Notes: generated from the letters alone by a model not told the origin. A stretch of 64,000 nucleotides of DNA from UBA9339 sp964535195 (GCA_964535195.1 CAZHSI010000004.1:1-64000), one strand, 5' to 3'. Counted from the stretch's first letter, positions 42,287 through 51,316 are shown. A program made the numbers and translations.

Positions 42287-43662
42287 TGAAATTTTATTCT
42301 AAGATATTAATCCTATTTTTATTTATTGTTTTTGGACAAGAAGCGTTATCTAGTATTACCAAAATAACTAAAATTCGGTTATCTACTGATCATGCTAAAA
42401 CCAGATTAGTGCTTGATGTTACGGGCGAGACTACTTATGTTACTACAACTTTTCCAGATAAAGTTATTATTGATATAAAAAAGGCTATACTTAGGACCTC
42501 GTTAATAGCTCAGGGGGTTGCTAAAACTCCTATTGTTTCAATCAGTAGCACCAAAAAAGGTACGGGGTTGTGTTTGGTTTTGGCTTTAAAAAAACCTGTA
42601 AGTTTACGTCATTTTACGATGTCGAAACCAGCGCGGCTGGTGTTTGATTTATATCCGGTTGAAAAAAACCAAGAGCCACAAGTTACTTTAAAACCACAGC
42701 AATTATCTACGGTAGCTGATTTAGATCAGAATCTTGTCGATAAAATGTATCAGAATTATGAAAAAGGCTTTGATAAGTATTATGGGAGTGTAACCGTCCG
42801 TGATAGCAAAGCTCGGGGAGAGAGCATTGTTACAGAAAATAAACTTGCAGAAAGCCCTAATGACAGAGATTTTGTACCAGAAGTTTCATATCAGGATAAA
42901 GACCAAAGAAACAATGGGCGGCCAGTTATAATCGTTATTGATCCTGGTCATGGTGGCCATGATTCTGGTGCTATCGGTTATAGTGGTACTCAAGAAAAGA
43001 GAATAACCTTGGCGGTAGCTAAGGCGTTGCAAAAAATCATAAATAAAACTAGTGGGTTCCATGCTATTCTTACTCGGAACGATGACTATTTCATACCTTT
43101 GCGGAGGCGACTTGGCATAGCCCACGAGAAAAAAGGCGATATGTTCATTTCTATTCATGCTGATGCCTATATTAATAATACTGCTCATGGGGTATCGGTG
43201 TTTGCTTTATCGCAAAAGGGCGCTACTAGTGAAGCAGCTCGTTGGTTAGCGCAAAAGGAAAATGAATCAGAATTAGGTCAAGCGATCTCTGATAAGAGTA
43301 GTTTGCTACGTTCGGTGCTGATAGATTTAGCCCAAACAGCTACCATTAGTGCAAGTTTAGAAATTGGGAGCAAGATACTACAAGCATTGTCTGGGGTAGC
43401 TAGTTTACATTTTGCTGAGGTGGAGCAGGCAGCGTTTGTGGTATTGAAATCACCAGATATTCCTTCCTTATTAGTAGAGGTTGGTTTCATTACTTATGGC
43501 CCAGAAGAGAAAAAATTACGTGATGCTAGATATCAAGAAGAGGTTGCTGTTCGTTTGGCACATGGTATACAATCCTATTTTGTTCGTCACCCACCGCCAG
43601 GAAGCTATTTGGCTAAGTTTAGGCCACAAAAATATGCAACTCTCAGAGAAGCTTTGCCGTAA
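42286..43662 (+). CDS. amiB: N-acetylmuramoyl-L-alanine amidase (AmiB-type)
   Basis: 458 residues. Signal peptide (residues 1-~22), AMIN localisation domain (~25-130, ITKITKIRLSTDHAKTRLVL ... ARLVFDLYPV), a polar linker with N-linked-looking repeats, then amidase_3 (~205-435): IVIDPGHGGHDSGAIGYSGT, HAILTRNDDYFIPLRRR, ISIHADAYINNTAHG, and VLKSPDIPSLLVEVGFITYG with the catalytic Glu. The insertion around KENESELGQAISDKSSLLRS corresponds to the EnvC/NlpD-controlled blocking helix. Splits septal murein during division. Confidence 0.94.
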   Translation: MKFYSKILILFLFIVFGQEALSSITKITKIRLSTDHAKTRLVLDVTGETTYVTTTFPDKVIIDIKKAILRTSLIAQGVAKTPIVSISSTKKGTGLCLVLALKKPVSLRHFTMSKPARLVFDLYPVEKNQEPQVTLKPQQLSTVADLDQNLVDKMYQNYEKGFDKYYGSVTVRDSKARGESIVTENKLAESPNDRDFVPEVSYQDKDQRNNGRPVIIVIDPGHGGHDSGAIGYSGTQEKRITLAVAKALQKIINKTSGFHAILTRNDDYFIPLRRRLGIAHEKKGDMFISIHADAYINNTAHGVSVFALSQKGATSEAARWLAQKENESELGQAISDKSSLLRSVLIDLAQTATISASLEIGSKILQALSGVASLHFAEVEQAAFVVLKSPDIPSLLVEVGFITYGPEEKKLRDARYQEEVAVRLAHGIQSYFVRHPPPGSYLAKFRPQKYATLREALP

Positions 43663-43738
43663 AACTTAAAAACATGAATTAACAGTATATAGCTAAAAAA
43701 TCTATTTAGTAAATCGGTGTTAATTGGGAGTTTTATTA

Positions 43739-45595
43739 ATGAATATTAAAGTCTTAGATTCTCATCTAATCAGTCAAATCGCAGCTGGTGAGGTGGTTGA
43801 GCGCCCAAGTTCGGTAGTAAAAGAGCTATTAGAAAATAGTTTAGATGCAAACGCTACCGAAATTAATCTGGAAATTGTAGGTGGTGGGATAAAGTTGATT
43901 CGCTTACGTGATAATGGTTCTGGTATTGCTAAAGATGAACTAAAGCTTGCGGTGAGTCGGCATGCTACTAGTAAAATCAAAACGCTTGATGATTTAGAGC
44001 AAATTGCAAGTCTAGGGTTTCGGGGAGAAGCGCTTGCTAGCATTTGTTCGGTAGCTCGATTTAAATTAGTTTCTAAAGTTGCTGCTGATAAAGCAGGATG
44101 GCAAATTTCTCAAGAGGGAGAAGTAGCCACGTTGGCCTTAAAGCCAGTCTCGCATCCCATAGGAACCACGGTTGAGGTAAGCGATCTATTTTTTAACGTG
44201 CCAGTGCGACGTAAATTTTTACGGACTGAGCAAACTGAATTTAACCATATCTTGGAGATGGTTGGACGGTTAGCTCTAAGTCGTTTTGATGTGGGTTTTT
44301 TATTTAAGCATAACGATAAAACCATTTGGTCTTTACCTGTAGCCAAAACCCCTCAGGCGTGTATTGAACGGGTAGGGGAGATCGTGAGCCAAGAGTTTCC
44401 TCAAAATGCTTATGCCATAGATTTTGGCGACGATGCTTTAAAATTAACTGGCTGGATTTCACAACCACACTATACGCGAAGTCAATCTGATCAGCAGTAT
44501 TTGTATATTAATGGTAGAATTGTTCGTGATAAAACCATGGCACATGCTATCAAACAAGCCTACCAAGATGTAATCGTTCAAGGGCGTCATCCAGTAGTGG
44601 TCTTATATTTAAAAATCGCGCCTTCTTTAGTTGATGTTAATGTTCATCCCACTAAAGCTGAAGTTAGGTTCTGTGATAGTAGGTTAGTTCACGATTTTAT
44701 AGCGCGAGGCTTAAAAGCGGCATTAGCAGTAAGTGGCACTTTAACTTCTACAGAGTCAAAAGATTATTTAAACTTTGCTACACCTTCAAAGTCGCTGCTT
44801 ATGGCTGCTGAGCAAACGGCAACATATGAAAGAGTGTCGGCCAAAGCTATACCGGCTGATCCTAATGCCTTTGCTTTAAAACAGCAGAATTGGGCTTTTA
44901 ATGGCAAAAGTTTTTCTCAAGACAAAAAAAATATTGATGATGTTGTTATTTACCAATCGATGGCAGTCGAGGGCGTGGTTTCTCAGGCGCAACCAAGTTT
45001 CGATACGCCTATTTTGCCCCCTCTGGGGTTTGCTTTAGCCCAATTACATGGTATCTATATTTTAGCGGAAAATAAGGATGGTTTAGTGATCGTGGATGCT
45101 CATGCAGCGCACGAAAGAATTAATTACGAGAAATTAAAGAAGCTATATGAAGCAACAGCAATCCCTAAGCAAACCGAACTTTTACCTATAGCAGTAACTT
45201 TAAATAATACGGAAATTAATTGTGTCGAAGCTAATAGTGATCTTTTCCAAAAACTTGGGTTTACTCTTACATGGTCGTCGCCAAACAGTGTTTTGGTGCG
45301 GGCACTGCCAGTGTTGTTACAGGATGTTAATGTCGAACAGTTGCTTAAAGATATTATTGCCGATCTTTTATCGCATGATAGTGTAGACAGTGCTGTGGTA
45401 AATAGGAATAAAATCCTAGCAACGATGGCTTGTCATAGTAGTGTGCGTGCTAACCGTAAGTTAAGTGTTGAAGAGATGGATGAGTTACTGCGTACACTTG
45501 AAGCTACCGAGCGTGGCGGACAATGTGGTCATGGCCGTCCTACTTGGGTGCCATTTACGCTCGCAAATTTAGCTAAGCTTTTTTCGCGTGGATGA
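43739..45595 (+). CDS. mutL: DNA mismatch repair protein MutL
   Basis: 618 residues from ATG 43739 with GGGAG upstream. N-terminal GHKL ATPase: SQIAAGEVVERPSSVVKELL, DNGSGIAKDEL, HATSKIKTLDDLEQI, GFRGEALASI. The C-terminal dimerisation domain carries DAHAAHERINYE and GGQCGHGRPT, corresponding to the endonuclease motifs DQHA-x2-E-x4-E and C-P-H-G-R-P found in MutL of bacteria without Dam/MutH-directed repair; the Gln of the first motif is Ala and the Pro of the second is Gly. Links MutS recognition to strand incision. In the conserved amiB-mutL position. Confidence 0.95.
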   Translation: MNIKVLDSHLISQIAAGEVVERPSSVVKELLENSLDANATEINLEIVGGGIKLIRLRDNGSGIAKDELKLAVSRHATSKIKTLDDLEQIASLGFRGEALASICSVARFKLVSKVAADKAGWQISQEGEVATLALKPVSHPIGTTVEVSDLFFNVPVRRKFLRTEQTEFNHILEMVGRLALSRFDVGFLFKHNDKTIWSLPVAKTPQACIERVGEIVSQEFPQNAYAIDFGDDALKLTGWISQPHYTRSQSDQQYLYINGRIVRDKTMAHAIKQAYQDVIVQGRHPVVVLYLKIAPSLVDVNVHPTKAEVRFCDSRLVHDFIARGLKAALAVSGTLTSTESKDYLNFATPSKSLLMAAEQTATYERVSAKAIPADPNAFALKQQNWAFNGKSFSQDKKNIDDVVIYQSMAVEGVVSQAQPSFDTPILPPLGFALAQLHGIYILAENKDGLVIVDAHAAHERINYEKLKKLYEATAIPKQTELLPIAVTLNNTEINCVEANSDLFQKLGFTLTWSSPNSVLVRALPVLLQDVNVEQLLKDIIADLLSHDSVDSAVVNRNKILATMACHSSVRANRKLSVEEMDELLRTLEATERGGQCGHGRPTWVPFTLANLAKLFSRG

Positions 45596-45639
45596 ATTTT
45601 CTAGCTTGGTATGGGCTATTAATCAAAAATTGCAATGAC

Positions 45640-45730
45640 CACAAAAAATTAGGTTGCCACAGTTTCTGAAAGCCTATGTTATGCAGCTTGTTATGTGTGA
45701 CATAGCAATGGGTTATTCCCAATAAATATA
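45640..45730 (+). repeat. Fragment of the dispersed intergenic repeat
   Basis: TGTGTGACATAGCAATGGG then TTATTCCC matches the left landmark TGTGACAAAGCGATGGGGAATTAT of the copy at 3071-3190; the central hairpin half is missing. Located in the mutL-rodZ gap. Confidence 0.35.
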
Positions 45731-45788
45731 AAAAAAGACGCATCTCAAAAGCACCGGGGACCAACTAACTGTTGTCCGTTGAAATTGC

Positions 45789-45822
45789 TTCAATTCTTAC
45801 AAAAACTCGCATACAATATGCG
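45789..45822 (+). promoter_or_regulatory. Possible rodZ promoter overlapping an inverted repeat
   Basis: TTCAAT (45789-45794), 17-bp spacer, TACAAT (45812-45817). The -10 box sits inside CGCAT-ACAAT-ATGCG (45808-45822), a potential operator. Confidence 0.4.
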
Positions 45823-45850
45823 ATCGGTCAAAATAAGAGGGGATTTAGGT

Positions 45851-46537
45851 ATGAGTAACGATTCTTTAGAAGTAATAGATATAGCCACACAGACACCAGG
45901 ACAAATAATTAAAGCTACGCGGGAGGCTAGACGGATTAGTATTAGTGAGGTGGTGCAAAGATTATTATTAAGTAAGCAAGTTATTCTGGCACTAGAGGAT
46001 GATAATTACAGTAAGATTCCGGCGCAAGTTTATGCTGAGGGATATTTGAAAGCATATGCTCAGTTTTTACAAATTCCAAGTGATACTATAATTAAAAGTT
46101 TTCGTCGATTAAATGTTTATCCTAGTTTTGAAACTAAAAAAGCTGCATCTAACTCTTTAGTGGAATGTAAGTTTGATCTCAAGGGGTTGTTAGAAAAACA
46201 AAAAGCTCGCATTATTTTGTCGGGATTAGCTGGAGTTTTAGTTTTAAGTATAGTTACATTTTTTGCCGTTAAGTTATTTGCTGGCAAAGACGCAGAGATG
46301 GCATCTACACTTAATGCTGCTACTACATCCAATGTTTCTATCGATGCACCAGAGGTAACGGTAACGGAACAGCCTTCAACATCTGACTTTACAACTACTA
46401 ATTCTCCCGAGTCTAGTACTGGTATTGAAGAAACGGCAGGAGTTGGTAGCGTTGGCAAAGGCGCGATAATTGATGAGCCTGGGGCAGTAGTTCCGACAAC
46501 CAAAACCAAGGCAAAAGCAAAAGCTAAGTTACAATAA
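45851..46537 (+). CDS. rodZ: RodZ-like helix-turn-helix membrane protein, truncated C-terminus
   Basis: 228 residues from ATG 45851 (AGGGGATTTAGGT upstream). N-terminal HTH_25 domain (PGQIIKATREARRISISEVV ... LEDDNYSKIPAQVYAEGYLK, YAQFLQIPSD), a membrane helix (residues ~143-163) and a short Thr/Ser/Glu-rich periplasmic tail ending in a Lys/Ala repeat. RodZ links MreB filaments to the elongation machinery. E. coli RodZ is ~337 residues and has a C-terminal beta domain (DUF4115), which is missing here. Placed before hisS as in gammaproteobacteria, though ispG and pilF are absent. Confidence 0.82.
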   Translation: MSNDSLEVIDIATQTPGQIIKATREARRISISEVVQRLLLSKQVILALEDDNYSKIPAQVYAEGYLKAYAQFLQIPSDTIIKSFRRLNVYPSFETKKAASNSLVECKFDLKGLLEKQKARIILSGLAGVLVLSIVTFFAVKLFAGKDAEMASTLNAATTSNVSIDAPEVTVTEQPSTSDFTTTNSPESSTGIEETAGVGSVGKGAIIDEPGAVVPTTKTKAKAKAKLQ

Positions 46538-46558
46538 TATATTATAAAGACTGTGCAA

Positions 46559-47836
46559 ATGAAAAATATTCAAGCAGTTAGAGGAATGAACGATATTTTA
46601 CCTGGCACCAGTAAGTATTGGTCTATGGTTGAGGGAGTTTTACGGCAGATTGTTGCGCAATATGGTTACCAAGAAATTCGTTTTCCGTTAGTTGAATTTA
46701 CTGAGCTATTTGCTCGTGCCATTGGGGAGGCTACTGACGTAGTAGAAAAAGAGATGTATACCTTTTTAGACCGGAATGGTGATAGTTTAACTTTACGTCC
46801 AGAAGGGACTGCGAGCTGTATTCGTGCCGGTATTGAGCATGGGTTATTTTACAATCAGACACAGCGTTTGTTTTATTGTGGTCCAATGTTTAGACATGAG
46901 CGTCCGCAAAAAGGGCGTTATCGTCAGTTTCATCAGTTTGGTGTGGAAGCCTATGGTTTATCAGGACCAGATATCGATGTTGAGCTAATGTTGCTTGCTT
47001 TGAGATTTTGGCAAGAGTTAAATATAGAGCAACGAGTACAGTTGCAAATCAATACTCTTGGTAGTACAACATCTCGTATTAAATATCGTGAATATCTAGT
47101 GGATTATTTTAAAAATAATTATGACGTTTTAGACGAAGATAGTAAGCGGCGTTTATTGCTTAACCCCCTGAGGATTTTAGATAGCAAAAATCCTGAACTG
47201 CAAGAATTGATTAAGGGGGCGCCTAAGATTGTTGATTGTCTTGATGATGAGGTGCGTCGTCATTTTGATGATTTATGTAGCATGTTAGATCAAGTCAATG
47301 TTCCATATGTGGTGAATCCAAACTTAGTGCGTGGCTTAGATTATTATTGTCTGACAGTGTTTGAGTGGGTGCCTATAAATATATCAGGGATGGGGGCCCA
47401 GAGTTCTGTGTGCGCTGGCGGGCATTACGATGGTTTAGTAGCTGAAATGGGCGGTAAGTCGACCCCGGCTATTGGTTTTGCTATAGGTTTAGAAAGATTG
47501 CTATCGTTAGTTAGCGATAGCTTACATCCCCCTGTTTCTAATACAGTGTATTTTATATTATTAGGCGAAGGAACAGCTATTAAGAGTAAGGGGTTTTTTC
47601 TTGCAGATAAAATTCGTAAAAATAATAACATAGATGTTATAGTTAATTGTGGCGGTGGTGATTTAAGCACGCAGTTAAAACGTGCTAACAAAAGTGCTGC
47701 GACCATAGCTATAATTTTGGGGGAAAACGAGTTAGCGCGAGAGGAGGTTTTGATTAAATATTTACGCAAAGATCAACCTCAACGTAATATTAAGCTAACC
47801 GAGCTTTTGAGTGAAAAGTTTTTTAATAATAATTAG
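46559..47836 (+). CDS. hisS: Histidyl-tRNA synthetase
   Basis: 425 residues from ATG 46559. Charges tRNA-His. Class II core: KNIQAVRGMNDILPG, FPLVEFTELFARAIGEATDV, TLRPEGTASCIRAGIEHGL, FYCGPMFRHERPQKGRYRQF, QFGVEAYGLSGPDID, the His-specific LVRGLDYYCLTVFEWV, and motif 3 PAIGFAIGLERLLSL. C-terminal anticodon-binding domain residues ~325-425. The rodZ-hisS-yfgM order is conserved. Confidence 0.96.
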   Translation: MKNIQAVRGMNDILPGTSKYWSMVEGVLRQIVAQYGYQEIRFPLVEFTELFARAIGEATDVVEKEMYTFLDRNGDSLTLRPEGTASCIRAGIEHGLFYNQTQRLFYCGPMFRHERPQKGRYRQFHQFGVEAYGLSGPDIDVELMLLALRFWQELNIEQRVQLQINTLGSTTSRIKYREYLVDYFKNNYDVLDEDSKRRLLLNPLRILDSKNPELQELIKGAPKIVDCLDDEVRRHFDDLCSMLDQVNVPYVVNPNLVRGLDYYCLTVFEWVPINISGMGAQSSVCAGGHYDGLVAEMGGKSTPAIGFAIGLERLLSLVSDSLHPPVSNTVYFILLGEGTAIKSKGFFLADKIRKNNNIDVIVNCGGGDLSTQLKRANKSAATIAIILGENELAREEVLIKYLRKDQPQRNIKLTELLSEKFFNNN

Positions 47837-47844
47837 GGTGTTTT

Positions 47845-48459
47845 ATGCCAATGTCAGATAAAGAAGAAGTACAGCTGGTTAAAGTCTGGTGGAAAGAGTA
47901 TGGCTATTATCTTTTGTTTACTGTGCTATTTGTTGTGGTGGCTAACTTTGGTTGGCATCGTTATCAACATTATCAAATCGGACGCTCGGAACAGGCTTCT
48001 TTAATGTATATGCAGATCTTGGATCTTGTGACACAAAAGAAAAGTGACGAGGTTAAATTGTTTGGGGAAAAGCTTGTTAAAGATTATCCTAAGTCTACTT
48101 ATGCCAGTCTTGCTGCTTTTGTTTTGGCAAAGTTGGCCGTAGAAGCTAATGATTTAAAGTTAGCTGACGAAAGATTGCGCTTTATTGTAAAGAAAGCTCC
48201 AAGTAAAAAATTGCGGCAAATTGCTCGTGTTCGTAATGCCCGCGTTTTAATTGCCATGAAAAAACCTCAAGAAGCTGTCGATCTTTTAGCAGCGATAGAC
48301 GACACAGGTTATTTGGCTGATATTAACGAAACTTTAGGTGATGCTTTATTAGCCCTGGGTAAGACTAGCGAAGCTGAGGAAGCTTATCGTAAAGCAAAAA
48401 CTTCCGATGAGAGTAAAAAGACGCACGCGCCTCTTTTGAAAATGAAGGTACAACTATGA
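47845..48459 (+). CDS. yfgM: YfgM family tetratricopeptide membrane protein
   Basis: 204 residues. Short cytosolic N-terminus, one membrane helix (~22-40, YYLLFTVLFVVVANFGWHRY), then periplasmic TPR-like helices (ALGKTSEAEEAYRKAKTSDE at the end). YfgM is an ancillary SecYEG/PpiD-associated factor in E. coli. Sits after hisS as expected; bamB and der, which usually follow, are replaced by a diaA-like gene overlapping by 4 bp. Confidence 0.85.
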   Translation: MPMSDKEEVQLVKVWWKEYGYYLLFTVLFVVVANFGWHRYQHYQIGRSEQASLMYMQILDLVTQKKSDEVKLFGEKLVKDYPKSTYASLAAFVLAKLAVEANDLKLADERLRFIVKKAPSKKLRQIARVRNARVLIAMKKPQEAVDLLAAIDDTGYLADINETLGDALLALGKTSEAEEAYRKAKTSDESKKTHAPLLKMKVQL

Positions 48460-49046
48460 GTCTAGTCGAATACACTAAGACTATTTTTACTGACAGTGCC
48501 AATTTAAAGATTTTAGCGGCAACGACCTTGATTCCTAGTATTGTTGAAGCAAGTCAAATGTTGGTTAAGTGTATTCGTAGTGGGGGTAAAGTCTTAAGTT
48601 GTGGTAACGGTGGTTCTGCTTGTGATGCGATGCATTTTAGTGGTGAACTCGTAAACCGTTTTATGATTGAGCGCAGTCCTTTGCCGGCAATTGCTTTAAA
48701 TACCGATGTCGGGGTTTTGACAGCTATCTCTAATGATTATAGTTATGAAGACATTTTTGCAAAACAAATACAGGCATTAGGAAAGAAAGGTGATGTGTTA
48801 TTTTGTATCTCTACCAGTGGTAATTCGCTGAATATTGTGCGCGCTATTAGTAAAGCACATGAAGGTGGATTGCACGTTGTTGCTTTAACTGGCAAAGATG
48901 GTGGTGATACGGCCGACGCTTTAGAGGCAGGAGATATTGAAATACGTGTACCAAGTAAAGTTACCCCGCGTATTCAAGAAATACATATTTTGGTTATTCA
49001 TTGTTTATGTGACCTGATCGACAAGGTTTTATTTGCAATAAGGTGA
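48456..49046 (+). CDS. diaA: SIS-domain protein, DiaA/GmhA type
   Basis: 196 residues, one SIS fold. Conserved segments: VLSCGNGGSACDAMHFSGEL, RSPLPAIALNTDVGVLTAIS, NDYSYEDIFAKQIQALGKKG, CISTSGNSLNIVRAI, VALTGKDGGDTADAL and IQEIHILVIHCLCDLID. GmhA (sedoheptulose-7-phosphate isomerase, core LPS heptose) and DiaA (DnaA-binding initiator) are close homologues; the dolP gene next door is the E. coli diaA-dolP arrangement and favours DiaA. An isomerase role cannot be excluded since the Glu and His positions look kept. Confidence 0.75.
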   Translation: MSLVEYTKTIFTDSANLKILAATTLIPSIVEASQMLVKCIRSGGKVLSCGNGGSACDAMHFSGELVNRFMIERSPLPAIALNTDVGVLTAISNDYSYEDIFAKQIQALGKKGDVLFCISTSGNSLNIVRAISKAHEGGLHVVALTGKDGGDTADALEAGDIEIRVPSKVTPRIQEIHILVIHCLCDLIDKVLFAIR

Positions 49047-49055
49047 GGAAACAGT

Positions 49056-49622
49056 ATGAAAAAAATCTTAACGGTCCTTTTAATAGGACTAATATTGCAA
49101 GGGTGTGTTCCCGCGGTATTTGTTGCTGGTGCGGCTACTGGGGCAGTTATTTATGATCATCGTAGCACGAAAACCATACTTGACGATCGTAATCTTACTT
49201 TTACGATGCAACATCAACTTGATAATGACCCAGCATTCCATGGGAAAACACATTTATCAGTAGTATGTTTTAATCATATAGTACTATTACTGGGACAAAC
49301 TGCTAATGCTGAATTACGTAATAAGGCCGAGACGATTGTTAAAGCTAATGCCAAAGTTAAAATGGTTTATAATGAGATTACAGTTGAAAAGCCGATATCT
49401 GGTTTAGATCTTACGAATGATACTTGGATAACTACCAAGGTGAAAACAGTGTTACTTGCTACCCCAGGTTTAAGTTCAGCTAATTTAAAAATAGTTACTG
49501 AAAATAAAGTAGTTTATTTAATGGGTTTGACTACTCGTACTCAAGCGAAACTTGCTGCTAATAAAACTCGTACGATAGGTGGTGTGCAAAAGGTTGTGAA
49601 GTTATTTGAGTATTTGAATTAA
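49056..49622 (+). CDS. dolP: BON-domain outer-membrane lipoprotein DolP
   Basis: 188 residues with GGTGAGGAAAC before the ATG. Lipoprotein signal MKKILTVLLIGLILQGCVPA with lipobox LQGC, then two BON domains (residues ~50-115 and ~125-188): TKTILDDRNLTFTMQHQLDN, VVCFNHIVLLLGQTANAELR, TWITTKVKTVLLATPGL, TENKVVYLMGLTTRTQAKLA. DolP (YraP) is a phospholipid-binding envelope-integrity factor. Context with diaA supports the name. Confidence 0.85.
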   Translation: MKKILTVLLIGLILQGCVPAVFVAGAATGAVIYDHRSTKTILDDRNLTFTMQHQLDNDPAFHGKTHLSVVCFNHIVLLLGQTANAELRNKAETIVKANAKVKMVYNEITVEKPISGLDLTNDTWITTKVKTVLLATPGLSSANLKIVTENKVVYLMGLTTRTQAKLAANKTRTIGGVQKVVKLFEYLN

Positions 49623-49637
49623 AATCTAGGGTATATC

Positions 49638-50303
49638 ATGGAGTTAACTACAATACAGACAATAGCAATGTGGATTTTCCCCATGTTGTTTGCTTTAACA
49701 GTTCATGAGGTGGCTCATGGTTATGTGGCATATTTGCTTGGTGATAAGACTGCTCGTATTTTGGGTAGGTTAACCCTAAATCCCTCCAAGCATATCGATT
49801 TTGTGGGTACAATTCTGATTCCAGGAGTTTTACTCTTGCTAAAAAGTGGGGTGGTGTTTGGTTGGGCGCGGCCAGTACCAATTGATGGTCGTAATTTACG
49901 ACATCCGCGAAGAGATTTGGCTTTAATTTCTTTAGCTGGTCCGATGGCTAATTTTGTGATGGCGATTATTTGGGCAGCCCTTGCCAAGGGGGCAACGATT
50001 TTATTGGCATTTAATTTTCCAGGGGCTTTTGCGATACAAATGATCGGTATGGCTGGGATTAGCATTAATATAATGTTAATGGTTTTAAATTTATTGCCGA
50101 TTCCTCAGTTTGATGGTGGAAATATCTTAGCTAGCTTATTACCCAGTTATATTGCAGTGTATTACGATCGTCTGGTGCCTTTTGGTTTAGGTATTTTTTT
50201 CGCTTTGCTAGTATTAAGAGTTATAGATTTTGTTATGCAACCGATAACCAGTTTTTTATTTGCTCTGATTAGTGCAATATTTAATCTTCCCCTCCACTTA
50301 TAA
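49638..50303 (+). CDS. Site-2 protease family (M50) membrane metallopeptidase
   Basis: 221 residues, about six membrane helices, no PDZ domain. Zinc motif HEVAH in the first helix region (LFALTVHEVAHGYVAYLLGD) and the second-half motif LNLLPIPQFDGGNI that carries the Asp ligand. The variant resembles the widespread short YwhC/Rv-type M50B proteases whose substrates are unknown. ATG 49638 follows a weak AGGGTA site. The gene ends inside a terminator hairpin shared with sspB. Confidence 0.85.
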   Translation: MELTTIQTIAMWIFPMLFALTVHEVAHGYVAYLLGDKTARILGRLTLNPSKHIDFVGTILIPGVLLLLKSGVVFGWARPVPIDGRNLRHPRRDLALISLAGPMANFVMAIIWAALAKGATILLAFNFPGAFAIQMIGMAGISINIMLMVLNLLPIPQFDGGNILASLLPSYIAVYYDRLVPFGLGIFFALLVLRVIDFVMQPITSFLFALISAIFNLPLHL

Positions 50304-50691
50304 CCTTTAAGTGGGGTTTGTTTTTTCGCAGCAGGGAAGATGTGGTTGTGATAGAGTCACTGGGTAACTCTTCTTCCTCTTCTTCTTTCGGAAATTCCAT
50401 GCCTTGATCATTTTCCGGCGAGTAAATTGAAGAAATGGCTATGATGGGAACATAGATGTCGTGAACAGTACCGTCAAAGCGAGCTTTACAAGTTAAAGCC
50501 TCATTATCGATTATAAGGTGCTGCACTGAGTTTGGTGCGATATCAAGAACAAGATAATTGTCTTCCTCTATATATTCTTTGGGTACGCCTACTCGAGGAA
50601 AAGTTGTATCTACCTCAACGTACGGGGTTAATTCATTGTCCAGAAGCCACTCGTAGATGGCGCGAACTAAGTATGGTTTCGCTGATGTCAT
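50281..50691 (-). CDS. sspB: ClpXP protease specificity-enhancing factor SspB
   Basis: 136 residues. Tethers ssrA-tagged proteins to ClpXP. The N-terminal SspB fold covers residues ~1-105 (KPYLVRAIYEWLLDNELTPY, FPRVGVPKEYI, IVLDIAPNSVQHL-like segment, ARFDGTVHDIYVPIIAI), followed by an acidic Glu-rich linker and the C-terminal ClpX-binding tail LKVISGG. Operon with sspA 8 bp upstream; 23-bp convergent overlap with the M50 gene. Confidence 0.94.
   Translation of the reverse strand: MTSAKPYLVRAIYEWLLDNELTPYVEVDTTFPRVGVPKEYIEEDNYLVLDIAPNSVQHLIIDNEALTCKARFDGTVHDIYVPIIAISSIYSPENDQGMEFPKEEEEEELPSDSITTTSSLLRKNKPHLKVISGGED
50294..50326 (+). terminator. Terminator within the convergent overlap of the M50 gene and sspB
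   Basis: CCACTTA (50294-50300), loop TAACCTT, TAAGTGG (50308-50314), then GGTTTGTTTTTT. It ends transcription from the left strand just after the M50 stop codon at 50301-50303; the stem lies partly inside sspB coding sequence. Confidence 0.7.
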
Positions 50692-50698
50692 TGTTTGC

Positions 50699-51316
50699 TT
50701 ACCCGCCTAGTTCACGTTCTAAATCGGACATGCTTTTTTGGAATGAGTCACGAGCAAAAACCCTTTTCATGTAGTCATGAATCGATTTGGCTTGGGCTGG
50801 TAGTTCGATTTCTAAGCGTTTTAGTCGCCAGAGCATTGGGGCTAGGCAACAATCGGCCAATGAAAAATCTTCACTTAAAAAGTAGGGTGCTTCAGCAAAT
50901 ATTGGAGCGACAGTAATTAGTTGACCCCGCAATTCTTTGCGTGCTTCATCAGCCTCTTCCTTTTTGCCTGCCTGGATGGTTGCTACTAAAGTTAGCCAAT
51001 CGTGCTCCATGCGATATATCATTAGACGACATTTTGCACGTGCTACTGGATAAACTGGTAATAACGGAGGATGGGGAAAGCGTTCATCGAGATATTCGGT
51101 TATGATACTAGCTTCATAAAGTACTAAATCTCTATCTACTAAAGTTGGTAATGAGTTGTATGGGTTAATAGTTAGTAAGTCTTCTGATGGGTGATTATGA
51201 TCTACATAGATTATATTAACCATTATTCCTTTTTCAGCTAAAACTATCCTAACCCTGTGACTGTCAATATTTAAAGCATCAGAATATAAAGTCATGGTTG
51301 AGTGTTTGAATGCCAT
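50699..51316 (-). CDS. sspA: Stringent starvation protein A
   Basis: 205 residues. GST fold without enzymatic Ser/Tyr: thioredoxin-like part (TLYSDALNIDSHRVRIVLAE, NPYNSLPTLVDRDLVLYEAS, IITEYLDERFPHPPLLP) and helical part (RAKCRLMIYRMEHDWLTLV, FLSEDFSLADCCLAPMLWRL). Binds RNA polymerase with sigma70. Starts at ATG 51316, GGAG upstream. Downstream of rpsI with tRNA-Gln between; the petABC genes often found here are absent. Confidence 0.94.
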   Translation of the reverse strand: MAFKHSTMTLYSDALNIDSHRVRIVLAEKGIMVNIIYVDHNHPSEDLLTINPYNSLPTLVDRDLVLYEASIITEYLDERFPHPPLLPVYPVARAKCRLMIYRMEHDWLTLVATIQAGKKEEADEARKELRGQLITVAPIFAEAPYFLSEDFSLADCCLAPMLWRLKRLEIELPAQAKSIHDYMKRVFARDSFQKSMSDLERELGG

